Shown: positions 24,297 to 36,111 of the stretch, piece by piece
How positions within the stretch are numbered: the first letter of the stretch is position 1
How the letters are laid out: each line of letters opens with the position of its first letter
Assembly (NCBI GenBank): GCA_028023455.1
Contig: JAQFVV010000030.1
Coordinates: 5,722,501-5,786,500 of the forward strand
Direction of reading: 5' to 3'
From: Epiperipatus broadwayi
Lineage: Eukaryota; Onychophora; Udeonychophora; Euonychophora; Peripatidae
DNA: 64,000 nucleotides
Notes under the pieces: model-generated
The model's input: only the letters and a program-made list of their open reading frames with translations
Databases searched by the model: none
What the model was told of the DNA's origin: nothing
Position numbers and translations under genes: made by a program

Positions 24297-25020
24297 CTAA
24301 ACATCACATGATCACCATTTCTTATGCTTGCTCATAACTGTTGTTAAAACAGACAAAACTCTCCATACAGTAGTGCCACTCAGTGCAAGCCAGAGTAATC
24401 AATGGATGCCAGAAAAAATGGTGGTCATGTGATGTTTAGTGGTTTAATACTAATCCTGCCTAATATGATAGTGGTGGCTATGGTTATTAAAGAATCAAAG
24501 ACACCAAAATGTATGGTTACTGAACTGAATTTAGATCTATAATGACTATATAAGTTACTGAATTTGGATTGAAAACATTATTGTTTTCAATTTTAAACTC
24601 ATAGTTTTGTAGTTAAGTAGAGATAAAAGGTGGCTGCTAGAGGGTTACATTAGATCCTAAGATTTAGGTGCAATACTCTCAGATCCAAGGCTCCTCACTG
24701 ACAAAAGCCACAAGCTAGAAACTAGTCTGGGAATATTGGATGAGTAGGCACTAGATAGGAATTTTATGCACAAGCCTTCTTGCATCCATTGATTACTCTG
24801 GCTGGCACTGAGTGATACTACTGTATGGAGAGTTTTGCCTGTTTTAGCAACAGTTATGAGCAAGCATAAGAAATGGTGTTCATGTGATGTTTAATGGTTT
24901 AATACCAATCCTGCCTAATAGGATAGTGGTGGATATGGTTATTAAAGAACCAAAGACACCAAAATGTGTGGGTACTGAACCGAGTTCAGATCTATATGGC
25001 TAGGTACTAGATAAGGATTT
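24297..25020. mobile_element. HHR-1 complex (antisense and sense units)
   Basis: Starts with AAACCACTAAACATCACATG and an antisense unit to 24413, joins a sense 3' end (ATGGTGGTCATGTG), then a sense unit with the ribozyme region at 24680-24745 (CTGACAAAAGCC...GAAAC, one change in the first box), then the start of a third unit. The joins are abrupt, consistent with template jumps during retrotransposition. Confidence 0.7.
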
Positions 25021-25414
25021 TACTTGTTAGTGAATAAAAACTTTTCTTTAAATTTTTTTTGTACTTTTCAGTTTTATATAGTTCCAGAAATTACAATAAA
25101 AAAAACTTAAATACAATCCATTAGATAGCAATCTTTTAAAGAGTACTAAATCTTATATGAAATTAAAATTTTAATTCTTTGCTATTTTTGTTTTTGTGTG
25201 TTAAAATTGTTGTTTTACTCTTAAAAAAATATATTGTCATCAGAAATATATGTGTGTAAAATTTCAACTAAATGATAAAATGGGAATTGGATAATAAAAT
25301 TAATTTACAGGATTTCTCAGACAAGTAGAGTGACAAATAATGGAGTAAGTTAAGTAAATGCATGTAATATGTGTGATCTTCATAAAGTCATTGATCACAA
25401 TACTTTTGATGAAG

Positions 25415-25605
25415 TCAAATGTGTCATCATCATCATCGTCATCATCAACCATTATCAATCCACTGCAGGAGGAAGGTCTCTCCAAGTTCAATCCATCTTC
25501 TCCGATCTTTAGCTTCTCTTCTCCACATCACCCCTGCACACTTTCTTATTTCATCCATCCATCTCATATGTGGTCTTTTTCTGGGTCTTTTACAATCTCT
25601 TGAAA
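25415..25605 (-). repeat. LINE 3' end, antisense
   Basis: Homologous to the antisense LINE ends at 32445 and 37915: an ATCCACTGCAGGAGGAAGGT-type start, two clusters of TCTCTTCT/CATC, and TCTCATATGTGGTCTTTTTC. The minus strand therefore carries the C-terminal part of an endonuclease-RT LINE. (ATC)n precedes it. Confidence 0.65.
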
Positions 25606-25779
25606 TCAATAATACTTTTGATGAAGTTAAATGTGTAGAGAAATAAAAAGAGGCTAAAGTCTGGTTAGTCTTGAAATAATTGCAAAAATCTTAAAAATGC
25701 AGAAATTCAGTAAATTCAAAGTGAATGTACAAAAAAAAAAAAATACAATTGTAATATGAAAGAAAATCCAGTCATAACA

Positions 25780-26040
25780 ATTTAATAAGGTAAAACTTTT
25801 GACGGAACAGAATTTCCATAGCTGGACCAACTGATGATTGCTGGTTTAGCATGAAATATGTATATTGGTGATTATTTATCTTTTCAACATGTGTATGATC
25901 AGGTGGGTCCGCAATATGAGATGGCACTGACAGTAGTAGGTCATGTGAAAATCTGAGTTTGAATCCCTTATATATTATATTATGTATGTGCAGGTGTGTG
26001 TAAACCTATACAGTGTAATAATTTACATAGAATAGTTAAG
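25780..26040 (+). mobile_element. HHR-4 element copy
   Basis: Shares with 37440, 38820 and 39300 the block GCTGGACCAACTGATGATTG, the GGTGATTATTTATCTTTTC block and a GAGTTTGAATCCCTTATATA stretch that looks like a pol III box B. It carries the best-preserved ribozyme core of the family. Confidence 0.7.
25826..25869 (+). ncRNA. Candidate type I hammerhead ribozyme (HHR-4a)
   Basis: Stem I ACCAA/TTGGT (25826-25830 with 25865-25869). Box CTGATGA (25831-25837). Stem II TGCT/AGCA around GGTTT, closed below by a T-T mismatch. Box GAAA (25853-25856). Stem III ATA/TAT within the near-palindrome ATATGTAT. Cleavage is predicted after A25864. All core bases of the hammerhead are present. Confidence 0.65.
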
Positions 26041-26130
26041 TAATATTTACTAAGGCAATAAACCTAAAGCATGTGTGGTTGAAAATGCGAAGGTAGGGAC
26101 CTCTACAGGTCTTAACCACAAGCTTACGCT
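26036..26130 (+). repeat. Half copy of foldback family F1
   Basis: TAAGTAATATTTACTAAGGC, AAATGCGAAGGTAGGGACCT and CTCTACAGGTCTTAACCACA match one arm of 7234-7450. It lies directly after the HHR-4 copy. Confidence 0.55.
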
Positions 26131-26557
26131 TAAAAAAAAAAAAAAACAATATTGTAAATTATATTTATAAACACATTGAAAATAGAAACAAATTTGAAAA
26201 AACAAAAGCAAATTATAACATCTAATTTAGAAAATGACTATGGTTTAAAAATTGGAAAAAGTTTGCTGCAGAACATTGAATCAAAGACATTATTTATGGC
26301 ATCTGCTGGATAACATTAAAAGTTAGAGAACATCAAAAGTGGGTAAATATATGTTTTACTAATTATAGCAAGATCTTTAATTTAATTGATCATTTAAAAT
26401 TATTTAATATTCTCAATAATACGAATGCATGAAAACAGTTCAAATATTGTTTTCATCCTGCATAAAAGCTTGGATATTAAATATATAATGAGAGACAACA
26501 GATTATAAAGTGCGAATATGGATTAAAAATTTTGATAGAATTACAATTTATAAATAT

Positions 26558-26685
26558 CACATGATCACCATCTCTTATACTAGCACATAATTGTTATTAA
26601 ACAAGGCAAAACTCTCTCTCCATCCATTGATTACTCTGGTTGGCACAGGGTGGCAGTACTGTATGGAGAGAGTTTTGCCTTGTTT
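26558..26685. mobile_element. Short HHR-1 end-to-end element with 13-bp target duplication
   Basis: AATTTATAAATAT flanks the insert at 26545-26557 and 26686-26698. Its two ends are inverted copies (TTAAACAAGGCAAAACTCTC and GAGAGTTTTGCCTTGTTTAA). The ribozyme is deleted; only unit ends remain, with the TTGATTACTCTGG block between them. Confidence 0.85.
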
Positions 26686-26977
26686 AATTTATAAATATGT
26701 TATTCTTATTTATACATAATAGTTAAGATTTCAAGTTACTTATTAAAAAAGTTGGATTATAAAGAAGAAAAAATATAAGATGAACTGGACAGTAGCTGAA
26801 TTAAAAACTGATAATATAAATATAAAAGTCAATTTTTGTCTCTCTGAAGCAACTATCAGCAACAAAAATCCACTAGTCAAGATATTAAAAAAAGACTAAT
26901 AGATGGAGGTACAATAATGAAACTCTGCAAAAGAATTTTAAATTAAATAACATAACTTTAAAATAAAAATAGTTCAA

Positions 26978-27393
26978 CCTTAAAAATGTTTTAAGGTTTA
27001 ATACCAATCCTGCCTTATAGGAAGGTGGTGGCTATGGTTGTAAAAAAGCCAAAAACACCAAAATGTATGGGTGCTGAACTGAGTTCAGACCCATATGACT
27101 ATATAAGCTACTGAGCTTAGATTGAAAATATCTGTGTGTTTTCAATTTTATTCTCATAGTTATATAGAGATAAAAGGTGGCTACTGGAGAGTTGCATTAG
27201 ATCCTAAGATCTAGGTACAGTGCTCTCAGATCCAAGGCTCCTTACTGACGAAGGCCATAAGCCAGAAACTAGTTTTGGGATATTGGATGTGTAGGCACTA
27301 GATAGGAATTTTATGCATAAGCCTTCTAGCATCCATTGATTACTCTGTCTTGCTTAGAGTGGCACTCCTGTATGGAGAGAGTTTTGCCTATTT
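26978..27393 (+). mobile_element. HHR-1 full unit, sense, with 14-bp target duplication
   Basis: TAAAAATAGTTCAA flanks the insert at 26964-26977 and 27394-27407. This is a single full-length unit of about 416 bp with the ribozyme region at 27230-27290: CTGACGA (27245), GGC/GCC stem II, GAAAC (27265), stem I with one mismatch. It begins with CTTAAAAATG... and GTTTAATACCAATCCTGCCT, and ends ...AGTTTTGCC. Confidence 0.85.
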
Positions 27394-27850
27394 TAAAAAT
27401 AGTTCAAGTTAGGATATTTCGTATAATGACTCTACATGAATAAAAAAGTTAAACAGTGGAAAAACAGAATAAAAAATTTGTTGTTAGCTAATATTGGAGA
27501 ATAATATAAACAAATAAAAATGAATGTGCAAGTATGTGATAAGCCTAGATCTGTACTTTCACTTGAAGCACAACTGATTAAGTTTGAAGTTATCCAATTC
27601 ATTAAAAATATGTGTATAATTCACATAGATTGAAGGTAAAAGAAAAAGAAGACCAAGATGAATAAACACATTTCACCACAATAATTAAAACCATGATCAA
27701 TTTATCAAAAGCTATTCATCTCAATCTGCAATTTATGGTATTTGAATGACATATGACTTCAGAAATAGGATTAATTATTTCCTTCCATTAAGTTATAATT
27801 TTAATAACAAATTTTTTTCCAGTAAAATAAGCAATTAGCACCTCCAAATT

Positions 27851-27933
27851 TTATATATTTAAGGGTAGTTGAGGAGGGATCATACTACCGACGTCAGATG
27901 GCGCTGCAACACCATCAACAACTGGCCCAAAGC
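27851..27933 (-). CDS. Possible terminal exon, GC-rich, unidentified
   Basis: On the minus strand, after TTTATCACTTGCAG, the sequence reads (x)GC then FGPVVDGVAAPSDVGSM and IPPQLPLNI and a TAA at 27853-27851. It is clearly richer in GC than its surroundings. FGPVVDG resembles a segment found in neuroligin/carboxylesterase proteins, but the residues after it do not match well, so I do not name it. It could also end at a GTAGTA donor within. A partner exon was not identified. Confidence 0.35.
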
Positions 27934-27959
27934 CTGCAAGTGATAAATTACCAAAAATA

Positions 27960-30690
27960 AATCCTGTCTTTTGTATTATTGTTGGACCAGGATGTTTTTC
28001 AAGATTCAATCATTTACTTTAGCACCAGATTTTAGCAATTGATAGGCTTGGTCAAATCTTGTTTACAAGATGAAATATATTTTTGACAAACATTTATTGT
28101 CTTAACAATTTTTTAGATTTAATCATCACACCATCCTAAAACAGGTGTGCAAGGTGTGATTTTATTTTACAGATTATTTTAAATTAAATTTAGAAACTAC
28201 AGTAAATGATTGAATAACAAGACACTATATATGTATTACGGTGGTATGTGAAATACACATATACACATGCAATTTAAGAAAATTAAATAAAATCGACTTA
28301 TAAATGGAATTAAATTATTACTTTAAATTATATATATATTACTTTTAAATAAATATTACTGTAATCTATATATAACAATTTGATTACAGATGATGCTTGC
28401 ATATATATACACGTTTACAGCTATACAACCATGTAGGCATCTTAAAAGGTACTTTAGAGGGGTTTAAACATGGCACAGGAGGAACTGTAAGAGATATCTA
28501 AGTAAAACATATATTACAGAATAAATATACCATTTCAATCGTAAATAGAAGTCTCAATTATCTTAAACTTTTAGACCAGGAAATAAATGTGGATATTTTG
28601 CCTCAAGCTAAAGAGAAAACAAAAAGCAATGACTTAAAAATGTCAATTTCAAATGAAAAGGCATGCCCATAATTTTTTAAAATCACAATAATAAATGCTG
28701 AATTACATTGTGAAACACCCATAAATCTGGACATGCAAAGATAAAGAATATGACATATATATTCTATTTTCAAAAGGTCTGACCAGAATTTATTCAAAAT
28801 ATTTCTGTGTTGTTTTAGAAGAAAACATCTCATCTATTGATAAAAGCGAAGAAACAAAAAGTGAGGTTACTCTATGGTTGCATGTGATTATAACAAAATT
28901 TTCATTAAAAAACTCCACATACCCATGCTACAAAAATGCTTTGACAAGCATAATAATTTATTTAAAAATAAAGTAATTACAAACTGATATCAATAATATG
29001 GTAACTAATATTTTGTAAATCTTTTTTAATTTAGGCAATTTTGTAAAGGGACGGTTAAAATCTCATACCCACAAGATTGTTCTTATGGCATGGATTTACT
29101 TAAGTAATACTTTTTAAATATAATTTTAAGTAAATATATATTTTAAAATATTTAAATTAATATGCATAATTAATGTGATCATTTCATTACGATTCAGTAA
29201 TTGAGATTTTTTGACAGCCTGCAGTGGCAGATAGGTATAAATTTTCAATTTTTTATTTTAACAAATTTACCTTTATTTTTTTAAAATGTTTCTCCAAATT
29301 TTAAATTATTTTTTAAAAATACAAGTTTACAAACAAAAATTACATTTTTAAAACATATTTCAATCTCGCAAATGTAGAAAAAAAGCAATAAATTTAATTA
29401 CATTTTCAGAATAATGACGGTTACTGGATCGAAGTTAAAAATATTAAATTAAAAAAAATTGTTTTAATTCACTATTTAAAACCTGAAAGAATTATTCATC
29501 AGATTACCTAAAGCTAATAAAATTCTATTTAATATTCAAAATTCTAATCATCAATGCATTCCTTTTTGACCTATTACAAATTATGATCATATGTTATTAA
29601 AGTCTATTGAATTTCCTTTTTACGAAAGTAAAATATTTTTGAATAAAATCTGAATCTAATAGCAGTATTCTAAGAAATAAATATTAATAAACATTCCTAA
29701 AGAAATAATCATAAATATGTGAACAAATTATAAAAATATTTTCTTTTTTTGAAATCTATCAAAAAAATAAAAATGTTTAAAAACTCTCACAAATGCTTTT
29801 TTGTGGAAAGACCAAGACAATGATATGTTTGATTTAGTACTGATATTTTAAATTTTTTCTTAAAATTATGAATCAGTATTGTTTTACTTTCAGATTTTGC
29901 CGTCAAATGAATGCAAAACTGGTAAATGAATGTTAAAGATAGCTGCAAGAGAGAGAATTAAAGCCAAAGGAACAATAGTGCCATAAGTGGTAATATCATA
30001 TTCAGTGCTTAGAAAGGATTAGTGTTGCATTTAGCTACAAGAGAAAATTATTCAATCAGTCTTTTGTTTTTTAAAATAGCAGTTAAAAAAAGAGTAAAAA
30101 TAAGTGTTAGTTATTAACATTTCAAAACATGTTTTGTTTACATATTAATGATCTTTTGGGATAATCATCATATATCTACTACAATGTGCTATTTAAACTT
30201 ATACAATATAATTTTCAGACTAATTAGTATTAGATTATGATCAGATATATCGAGGAATTATTTCTTCATTGTTAAATGGAGGGAAGTAGTTATTGGAGAA
30301 GTCTTTCTATTGTGCTTTTAAAACACCTTTTATGTTTTTAATATTTATGTAAATCTTTATAAAAAGCAATCTTTATCCTAGGAAAGTTTAATAAAAAAAC
30401 AAACGATAAAACTGTAATCACTACATGTTATAAAATAGCAGTCATGAAATGTTCAAAAATAAAATTAATTGCTAAATTTACAGCTAAGTAAACCCATTTT
30501 AAATATAATATACAGAATTTACTGTAAATGTATATTCAATAGTTATTAAAACTAATAGCTGTGTTAATATTAGATATTTACATTTAACATTTGTTTATTT
30601 TTCAGTAGTCTAAAGAAATTTATAATAAGGAGTACAGAATTATTTCTAAGTGATTTTGTTTAAATCTATCAAAATTATTTCAAGAAAATA
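27960..30690. other. No supported feature
   Basis: AT-rich sequence. One minus-strand stretch near 28490-28430 has an acceptor-like TATCTCTTACAG followed by 20 open codons and a GTAAAC, but nothing identifies it as coding. Confidence 0.4.
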
Positions 30691-30968
30691 AAGAAATTAA
30701 GGATCCTGGCTTACCAACTTTTACCATTCATTAATTCTCTAGGAGTTTTTTTACAGTGTTTCCTCATACTGCACTTATGTTCATTTTTTGACTTGCCCAG
30801 GATTTTTATGTGTGAATTTGTTCCCATTATAAATTATTACCAGCCACAGATTTTTTTTGTATAAAGTTTATATGGCATTGCTATAATTTAACCTGTGATT
30901 TTACAATGAGTGTTAATTTTCATTGTAAATTAATTATCAATCATGAATTTTTTTCTTAAGACATTTAT

Positions 30969-31520
30969 AATGAGATATTATTTTATATAGCACTATGTTT
31001 TAGTACTGTAAACCAATGCACATGCGCTTTAAAGATAAATTATAAATGTTTGGGTTGAAAGAATGGGTGGATTCATTCCATTCTATCTAAAATACTATAT
31101 CTTGTGTATGGAAAAAAGTGAGAGTATTCATTTATAATTTATCTTTAAAGCGCACGTGCATTGGCTTAATCACTAATATCACTATTTACAGTATTAAAAC
31201 ATAGCACTATATAAAATAATACCTCATTATATATGTTTAATTTCAACTAATGAATGACAGGTCGTAAATTGTAAAGATTTCGCAGGCATCGTTTGTTCAA
31301 ACATAACAAATGTAATTTAAAGTGATTGCTTAACACCTTCATGCTCTCATTTCCATATGCTTAAGATTTGCCCATACATAAATGTTTGGGTTGAAAGAAT
31401 GGGTGGATTCATTCCATTCTTTCTAAAATACTATGTCTTGTGTATGGAAAAAAGTGAGAGTATTCATTTATAATTTATCTTTAAAGCGCACGTGCATTGG
31501 CTTAATCGCTAATATCATTA
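30969..31520. mobile_element. Foldback plus direct-repeat element F2 with 13-bp target duplication
   Basis: TTAAGACATTTAT flanks the whole block at 30956-30968 and 31521-31533. Inverted arms (30969-31048 and 31129-31231, with TTATATAGCACTATGTTTTA and GCGCTTTAAAGATAAATTAT) enclose a spacer. Spacer plus inner arm are then repeated directly at about 31383-31517. A related small copy is at 50853. There is no hammerhead box or reading frame. Confidence 0.75.
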
Positions 31521-32149
31521 TTAAGACATTTATGTTTTAGTTTTGGATTTACTTATTAAATTAAGTCTAAAATTAATTATTAATATGATAAATTATATGA
31601 TAATCATTTATTTATGTTAGTTGCAGGGGAAAAAACTCACTAAAAAACAACAACTATCAGTTACTATCATAACACAAGTCTGTTTTCACTGGAAATTCAG
31701 TACCAGTCATAAACTTTTTAAAAAAAAAAAATCCATGTTTTTAATCTCAGAATAAGTCAAAAAGTTGAATCTAAAATTTGTTACAAATGTTGCATTTCTT
31801 TGATAAAATGAGAGAAAAAAAAGATGTTTTATTTAGGTAAGCTATAAAAAATACATATAGTTATAAGATATTTTTATATTGAACTATTTTAATCATTTAA
31901 TGTGTATGTGTCAATGAACATATGTTCAATTGGGAAAATACAAAAAATTGGATAGAGAAGAAAAGGTGTAAAGAAAAAAATTTAAAGAAGCTGCTCACAT
32001 GACAATGGCAAAAAAATCCCATAAGTCTACCTAGAGTGACTATATATGGAAACCACTAATCAACTTTGCTCTTAGGAAAAAGTGGAGAAATCAGGAGGAA
32101 CCTCGTAGATAAGTATGTAAGATTTCTACAGACTGTTGTCTTTGGCAGG

Positions 32150-32300
32150 ATGGCTCAATGGGTTAGAGCGTTACCTTAAAATTCAATACTCAAGAATATA
32201 AGGGTCCAGGTTCAAATCCCATGTTAGTACTGTCACTGGTCAGGCCAGCAACACCCAAAGAAGACAGGAGAATAATACCTCTTGAAACATTGTGCATATA
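32150..32300 (+). repeat. tRNA-derived SINE
   Basis: TGGCTCAATGGGTTAGAGCG fits a pol III box A and GGTTCAAATCC a box B, 48 bp apart, as in a tRNA. After it come TCACTGGTCAGGCCAGCAAC and an AATAATACC tail. A homologous minus-strand copy lies at 54600-54776. It is not a functional tRNA gene: the anticodon arm does not fold and the 3' acceptor strand does not pair. Confidence 0.7.
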
Positions 32301-34186
32301 CTAATCAAGGCTAAATTTTTCTAAAGACATTCAATATCCATATTAGATGATGGAAATAGTCCAATATAAAAGTACAACTAAAACACCATCATTACAAATC
32401 TTCCCAAAAACATAGTTATAAGATACCACACTAATTCTCATTCATTATTGATCCACTGTAAAGATCTCTTTAAGTTTAATCCAGTTTCTCTGACCTCTAG
32501 CCTCTCTTCTTCACAGCACCACATCAAACATCATTTCATCAATCAATCTCATATATGGTATCTTTCTAGATTTTTTACAATCTCCTGGGATTCTTCAACC
32601 TTCCATTTATCATCTCTTCCAGAAATATATCCAGCCCAGCCCAACTTCAATCTCCTAATTCTTTCAATGATGTCAGCAGGATCTTTTTTTTCTTAATCAC
32701 ATATTTTGTTTTCAATATCTTTCTGCTACCCCTAATATATCTTTCCATACTTCATTTAGTCTAAAGTCTATATTCTTCTTCTATTAAGTATCCATATCTC
32801 AGATTTATAAATAAGAACAGGTAAAAGATATCTATTAAAAATTTACTTTTCAAACATATAGGCATATTTCCTTTTAATATTACGTTATTTCATCAAAAGA
32901 ACTTCGACCAAGTTTAATTCTATGATTAATTATTTCCATTAAGTTTCCATGTGTATTAATAATCTGACCAAAATGTTTGTAATTGATAACTTCTAATTAA
33001 TGAAGATCAATTTTTATATTTTCCATTCTGAGAGAATCCATTTCTTTAGTATTTTTAGCATTTGTCTTGAACATTGCTTTCTTACTTTCATTTGATAAGT
33101 CTTGCACCATTTCCTAAAGCCCTGAAGCATTATTTGCAAAAACAACCACATCATCTGCAAAATGTAGATGACTTAAATAATCTTCATTTATTTTTATTCC
33201 CTTAGCTTCCCATTTTAATCCACAAAATACTTCTTGAAAACTTCTGTTAATCTTCTAATCATTGCTGTTCCATTGTGATATATTTATCAAAATATGACAA
33301 TATTTTGGGTTTATATCTTGAGGGTCCAATGCTTTAATCACAACAGAAATGCTTATAAGATCAAATGCTTTTTTATAATCTGTATATTTAAAGCATAATG
33401 ATAACTCATATTCATTGGTTCTTTTTATTCATTCAATATTTGGATATGATCCATTATACTATATCCATTTTTAAATCCAGATTGTTTTTTTGGTTGGTTA
33501 AAATCCAAAGTTTACAGTAAATGAGTTGAAATTATTTTGATAATGACTGATGGCTTTGTAATTTCTAATATTATCTCTATCATGTTTCTCAAATATCAAT
33601 ATTACTACCACATTCTTTCAATTGTCTGTACATCTTTATCATTTAAATATTTGGAATATAGCTTTGCCAACAATTTTTATATTTCTTCACCTACTTTTTT
33701 AAATATATCAATAATAATTCTGTCATTTCCTGCAGCTTTTTCCTTCTTCATAGATCTAATTCCATGTCTCACCTTTTTTCATTTAAAATTCTGCACGATT
33801 ATTGAAGAGGATACCTTATTTTCTCATACTTTATTTCTTTATGATTCTATATAGAACTCCTCTACACATTTCATGATGTTATTTTTTTTTATAATAGTTC
33901 CATCTCTTCTTCTTTTTGAAGAAACAACTTTCTTTCAATATCAAGATATTGTTTTGCAATTTTAAGACTCCTATTCTCTTCTATAGCTTTTCTTGCCAAT
34001 TCAGAATTATATTTTCTTATGTCATTATTAATTATTTTCCACATCAATTTATAAAACTTTAGATATTCAATTCTTTTTAATAGATCATTAAAAAATTATA
34101 TATATGACTATAGATGGCGTTATACCAAAAACACCTTCAAGAGTTTGTTTACATAAACGTCAGAGCGAGTATTTCACTATCTCTAA

Positions 34187-34252
34187 CTTAATTTCCACCT
34201 TCATATCATGATTTCAAGCTATTTGCTATCGTCAGTGAAGGACAGGATTAAG
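34187..34252 (-). ncRNA. Candidate type I hammerhead ribozyme (HHR-2, left arm)
   Basis: Mirror image of the copy at 34276-34341, read on the minus strand: the same stems, CTGACGA and GAAA boxes. Together the two would be transcribed outward from the centre. Confidence 0.65.
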
Positions 34253-34275
34253 AAACTAGATCTAAAACACAAACT

Positions 34276-34341
34276 CTTAATCCTGTCCTTCACTGACGAT
34301 AGCAAATAGCTTGAAATCATGATATGAAGGTGGAAATTAAG
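34276..34341 (+). ncRNA. Candidate type I hammerhead ribozyme (HHR-2, right arm)
   Basis: Distal stem I CTTAAT/ATTAAG (34276-34281, 34336-34341), internal loop, proximal stem I CCTTCA/TGAAGG (34287-34292, 34325-34330). Box CTGACGA (34293-34299). T-T mismatch, then stem II AGC/GCT around AAATA. Box GAAA (34313-34316). Stem III ATC/GAT inside the palindrome ATCATGAT. Cleavage is predicted after A34324. Confidence 0.75.
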
Positions 34342-34845
34342 TTAGAGATAGTGAAATACTCGCTCTGACGTTTATGTAAACAAACGCTTGAAGGTGTTTT
34401 TGGTATAACGCCATCTATAGTCATAAATACAAGCGTATGCAAGTTTTTAACTTGTGTTTTTTGTTTTTCATATATATATATACACACATACATACATTCT
34501 CTTGTAATAGTAAAAAAAATACTTGTAAATTGCTTTTTTTTATTATTTTGCACTAATTACTTTTCTAGCAATTCTTAATAGAGCATCAGTTCTTCAATGT
34601 TTATTAAAATTTTAAAATGAATTGCAAATTCTAATTTAAATTCAATAGAATGTTTTTGAAAGTTCAGCTGTTAATATTGTCTTTCTTAATAGTTTTCATC
34701 TCTTCAGTTTTGTATTAAGACATGTCTTATATGTCACTAATCAATGATAACTTTCTGTTGAATATATTAAGAACATTACATTTTAAAATCCATTTCTACT
34801 TCCATGTCTATTTCCATTTGTTTCAAAGAAAGAATTCATAATATA

Positions 34846-35284
34846 AAACAAGGTAAAATTTTCCAAACAGTAGTGCCACCATGTGCCAACCAGAGTAATC
34901 AATAGATGCCAGAAGGCTTATGCATAAAATCCCTATCTAGTGCCTACTCATCCAATATCCCCAGACTAGTTTCTGGCTTGTGACCTTCATAAGTAAGGAG
35001 CCTTGGATCTGAGAGCACTGCACCTAGATCTTAGGATCTAATGTAACCCACCAGCAGCCACATTTTATCTCTACTTAACTATAAAACTATGAGAACGAAA
35101 TTGAAAACACAATAATATTTTCAATCTAAACTCAATAACTTATATAGTCATATGGGTCTGAACTCAGTTCAGCACCCATACATTTTGGTGTCTTTGTATG
35201 GTTGGCACAGGGTGGCACTATTGTTTGGAGAGTTTTGCCTTGTTTAATAATTATGTGCTAGCATAAGTTATGGTGATCATGTGA
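34846..35284. mobile_element. HHR-1 element with 13-bp target duplication
   Basis: AATTCATAATATA at 34833-34845 and 35285-35297. An antisense unit with ribozyme region at about 34970-35010 is joined at 35195 to an inverted end, so both termini form an inverted repeat (AAACAAGG...CCAACC / GGTTGG...CCTTGTTT). Confidence 0.85.
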
Positions 35285-36111
35285 AATTCATAATATACAA
35301 TTTATCTTTTTTTGTAAACTCCACAAGACTATCACTGTAACCAAATTTACCCACTGCATTTTCCTCTTTCAATCATTTACCAATTTTATCATTAAAGTCT
35401 TCTATAACAATTTAAAAATGTTGTTTGGTCTGACCTAAAGAATTTTGTATCCTTATAAAAATTCTCCACTTATTCATCACAATGAGAACTTGTAGGGCAT
35501 AAACTTGAATTATCTACATTTAAATATCTTCCATTAGTATGAATAACTAATTTTGCCACTCTAATTGATATATCATCAATCTCCACATATTATTCTTCCA
35601 TGTCTTATTTATAAAGAATTCCACTATACCCTTTCTCCAATATTTATCCCTTTGTAGTAAGGTTAATATCCACCTTTTAAATCAAGTGTCACTTCACCTT
35701 TTTTTTCTAATTTCACAAAATATCAACAATGACTTATTTAATATAAGATAGTTCTTCTTCCAATTAATACAACCTTCCTTAACATGAAAGTGATCTGCAG
35801 TTGCAGGCATCCAAATAAAATATTATCACATGGTAGCCTGAGCACATAATTAGGGGATTTTGTTTTCTCTGCCTTTGGGAGTTAACTGTTGCATTGTCTG
35901 GTGACTTAACAGCCTCATGGGAATAAGAGCCATAATTTAGTTTTATCACACATTCATCCTGCCTTCTTCCATGTCCATTTTTTTTCAAAGAAAGAATGCA
36001 TAATATAAAACAAGGCAAAATTCTCCAAACAGTAGTGCCACCCTGTACCAACCAGAGTAATCAATAGATGCCAGAAGGCTTATGCATAAAATCCCTATCT
36101 AGTGTCTACTC

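Larger units (their letters stand above)
34104..34427. mobile_element. HHR-2 foldback with a ribozyme on each strand
   Basis: Arms of about 150 bp (34104-34252 and 34276-34427) are inverted copies that differ, as far as I can read, only once (AAGAGTTTG versus AAGCGTTTG), around a 23-bp centre. The low divergence suggests a recent event or a mechanism that keeps the arms alike. Target duplications could not be assigned with certainty in the surrounding AT repeats. Confidence 0.85.
32430..35862 (-). pseudogene. Endonuclease-RT LINE remnant, antisense, interrupted
   Basis: On the minus strand 35800-35250 carries pieces of an AP-endonuclease domain (ISIRVAKLVIHNNGRYLNV, read best in the inverted copy at 36540). 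34060-32760 carries RT pieces, and 32700-32440 the C-terminal part with RRLKLGWAGYISGRDDKWK, a block commonly following the RT in RTE/CR1-like LINEs. Stops are frequent. The HHR-2 foldback (34104-34427) and an HHR-1 element (34846-35284) interrupt it. Confidence 0.7.

Noticed and set aside
25300-25491. Frames with runs of Asp or Ser around 25415
   Set aside because: They translate an (ATC)n repeat next to an antisense LINE end; no coding evidence.
30715-30768. Minus-strand mini-exon reading MRKHCKKTPRELMNGKS
   Set aside because: AG and GTAAGC borders exist, but 54 bp without a recognised family or partner exon is not enough to call.
32150-32225. Functional tRNA gene
   Set aside because: Boxes A and B fit, but the anticodon stem and acceptor stem do not pair, and a second diverged copy shows it is a SINE.
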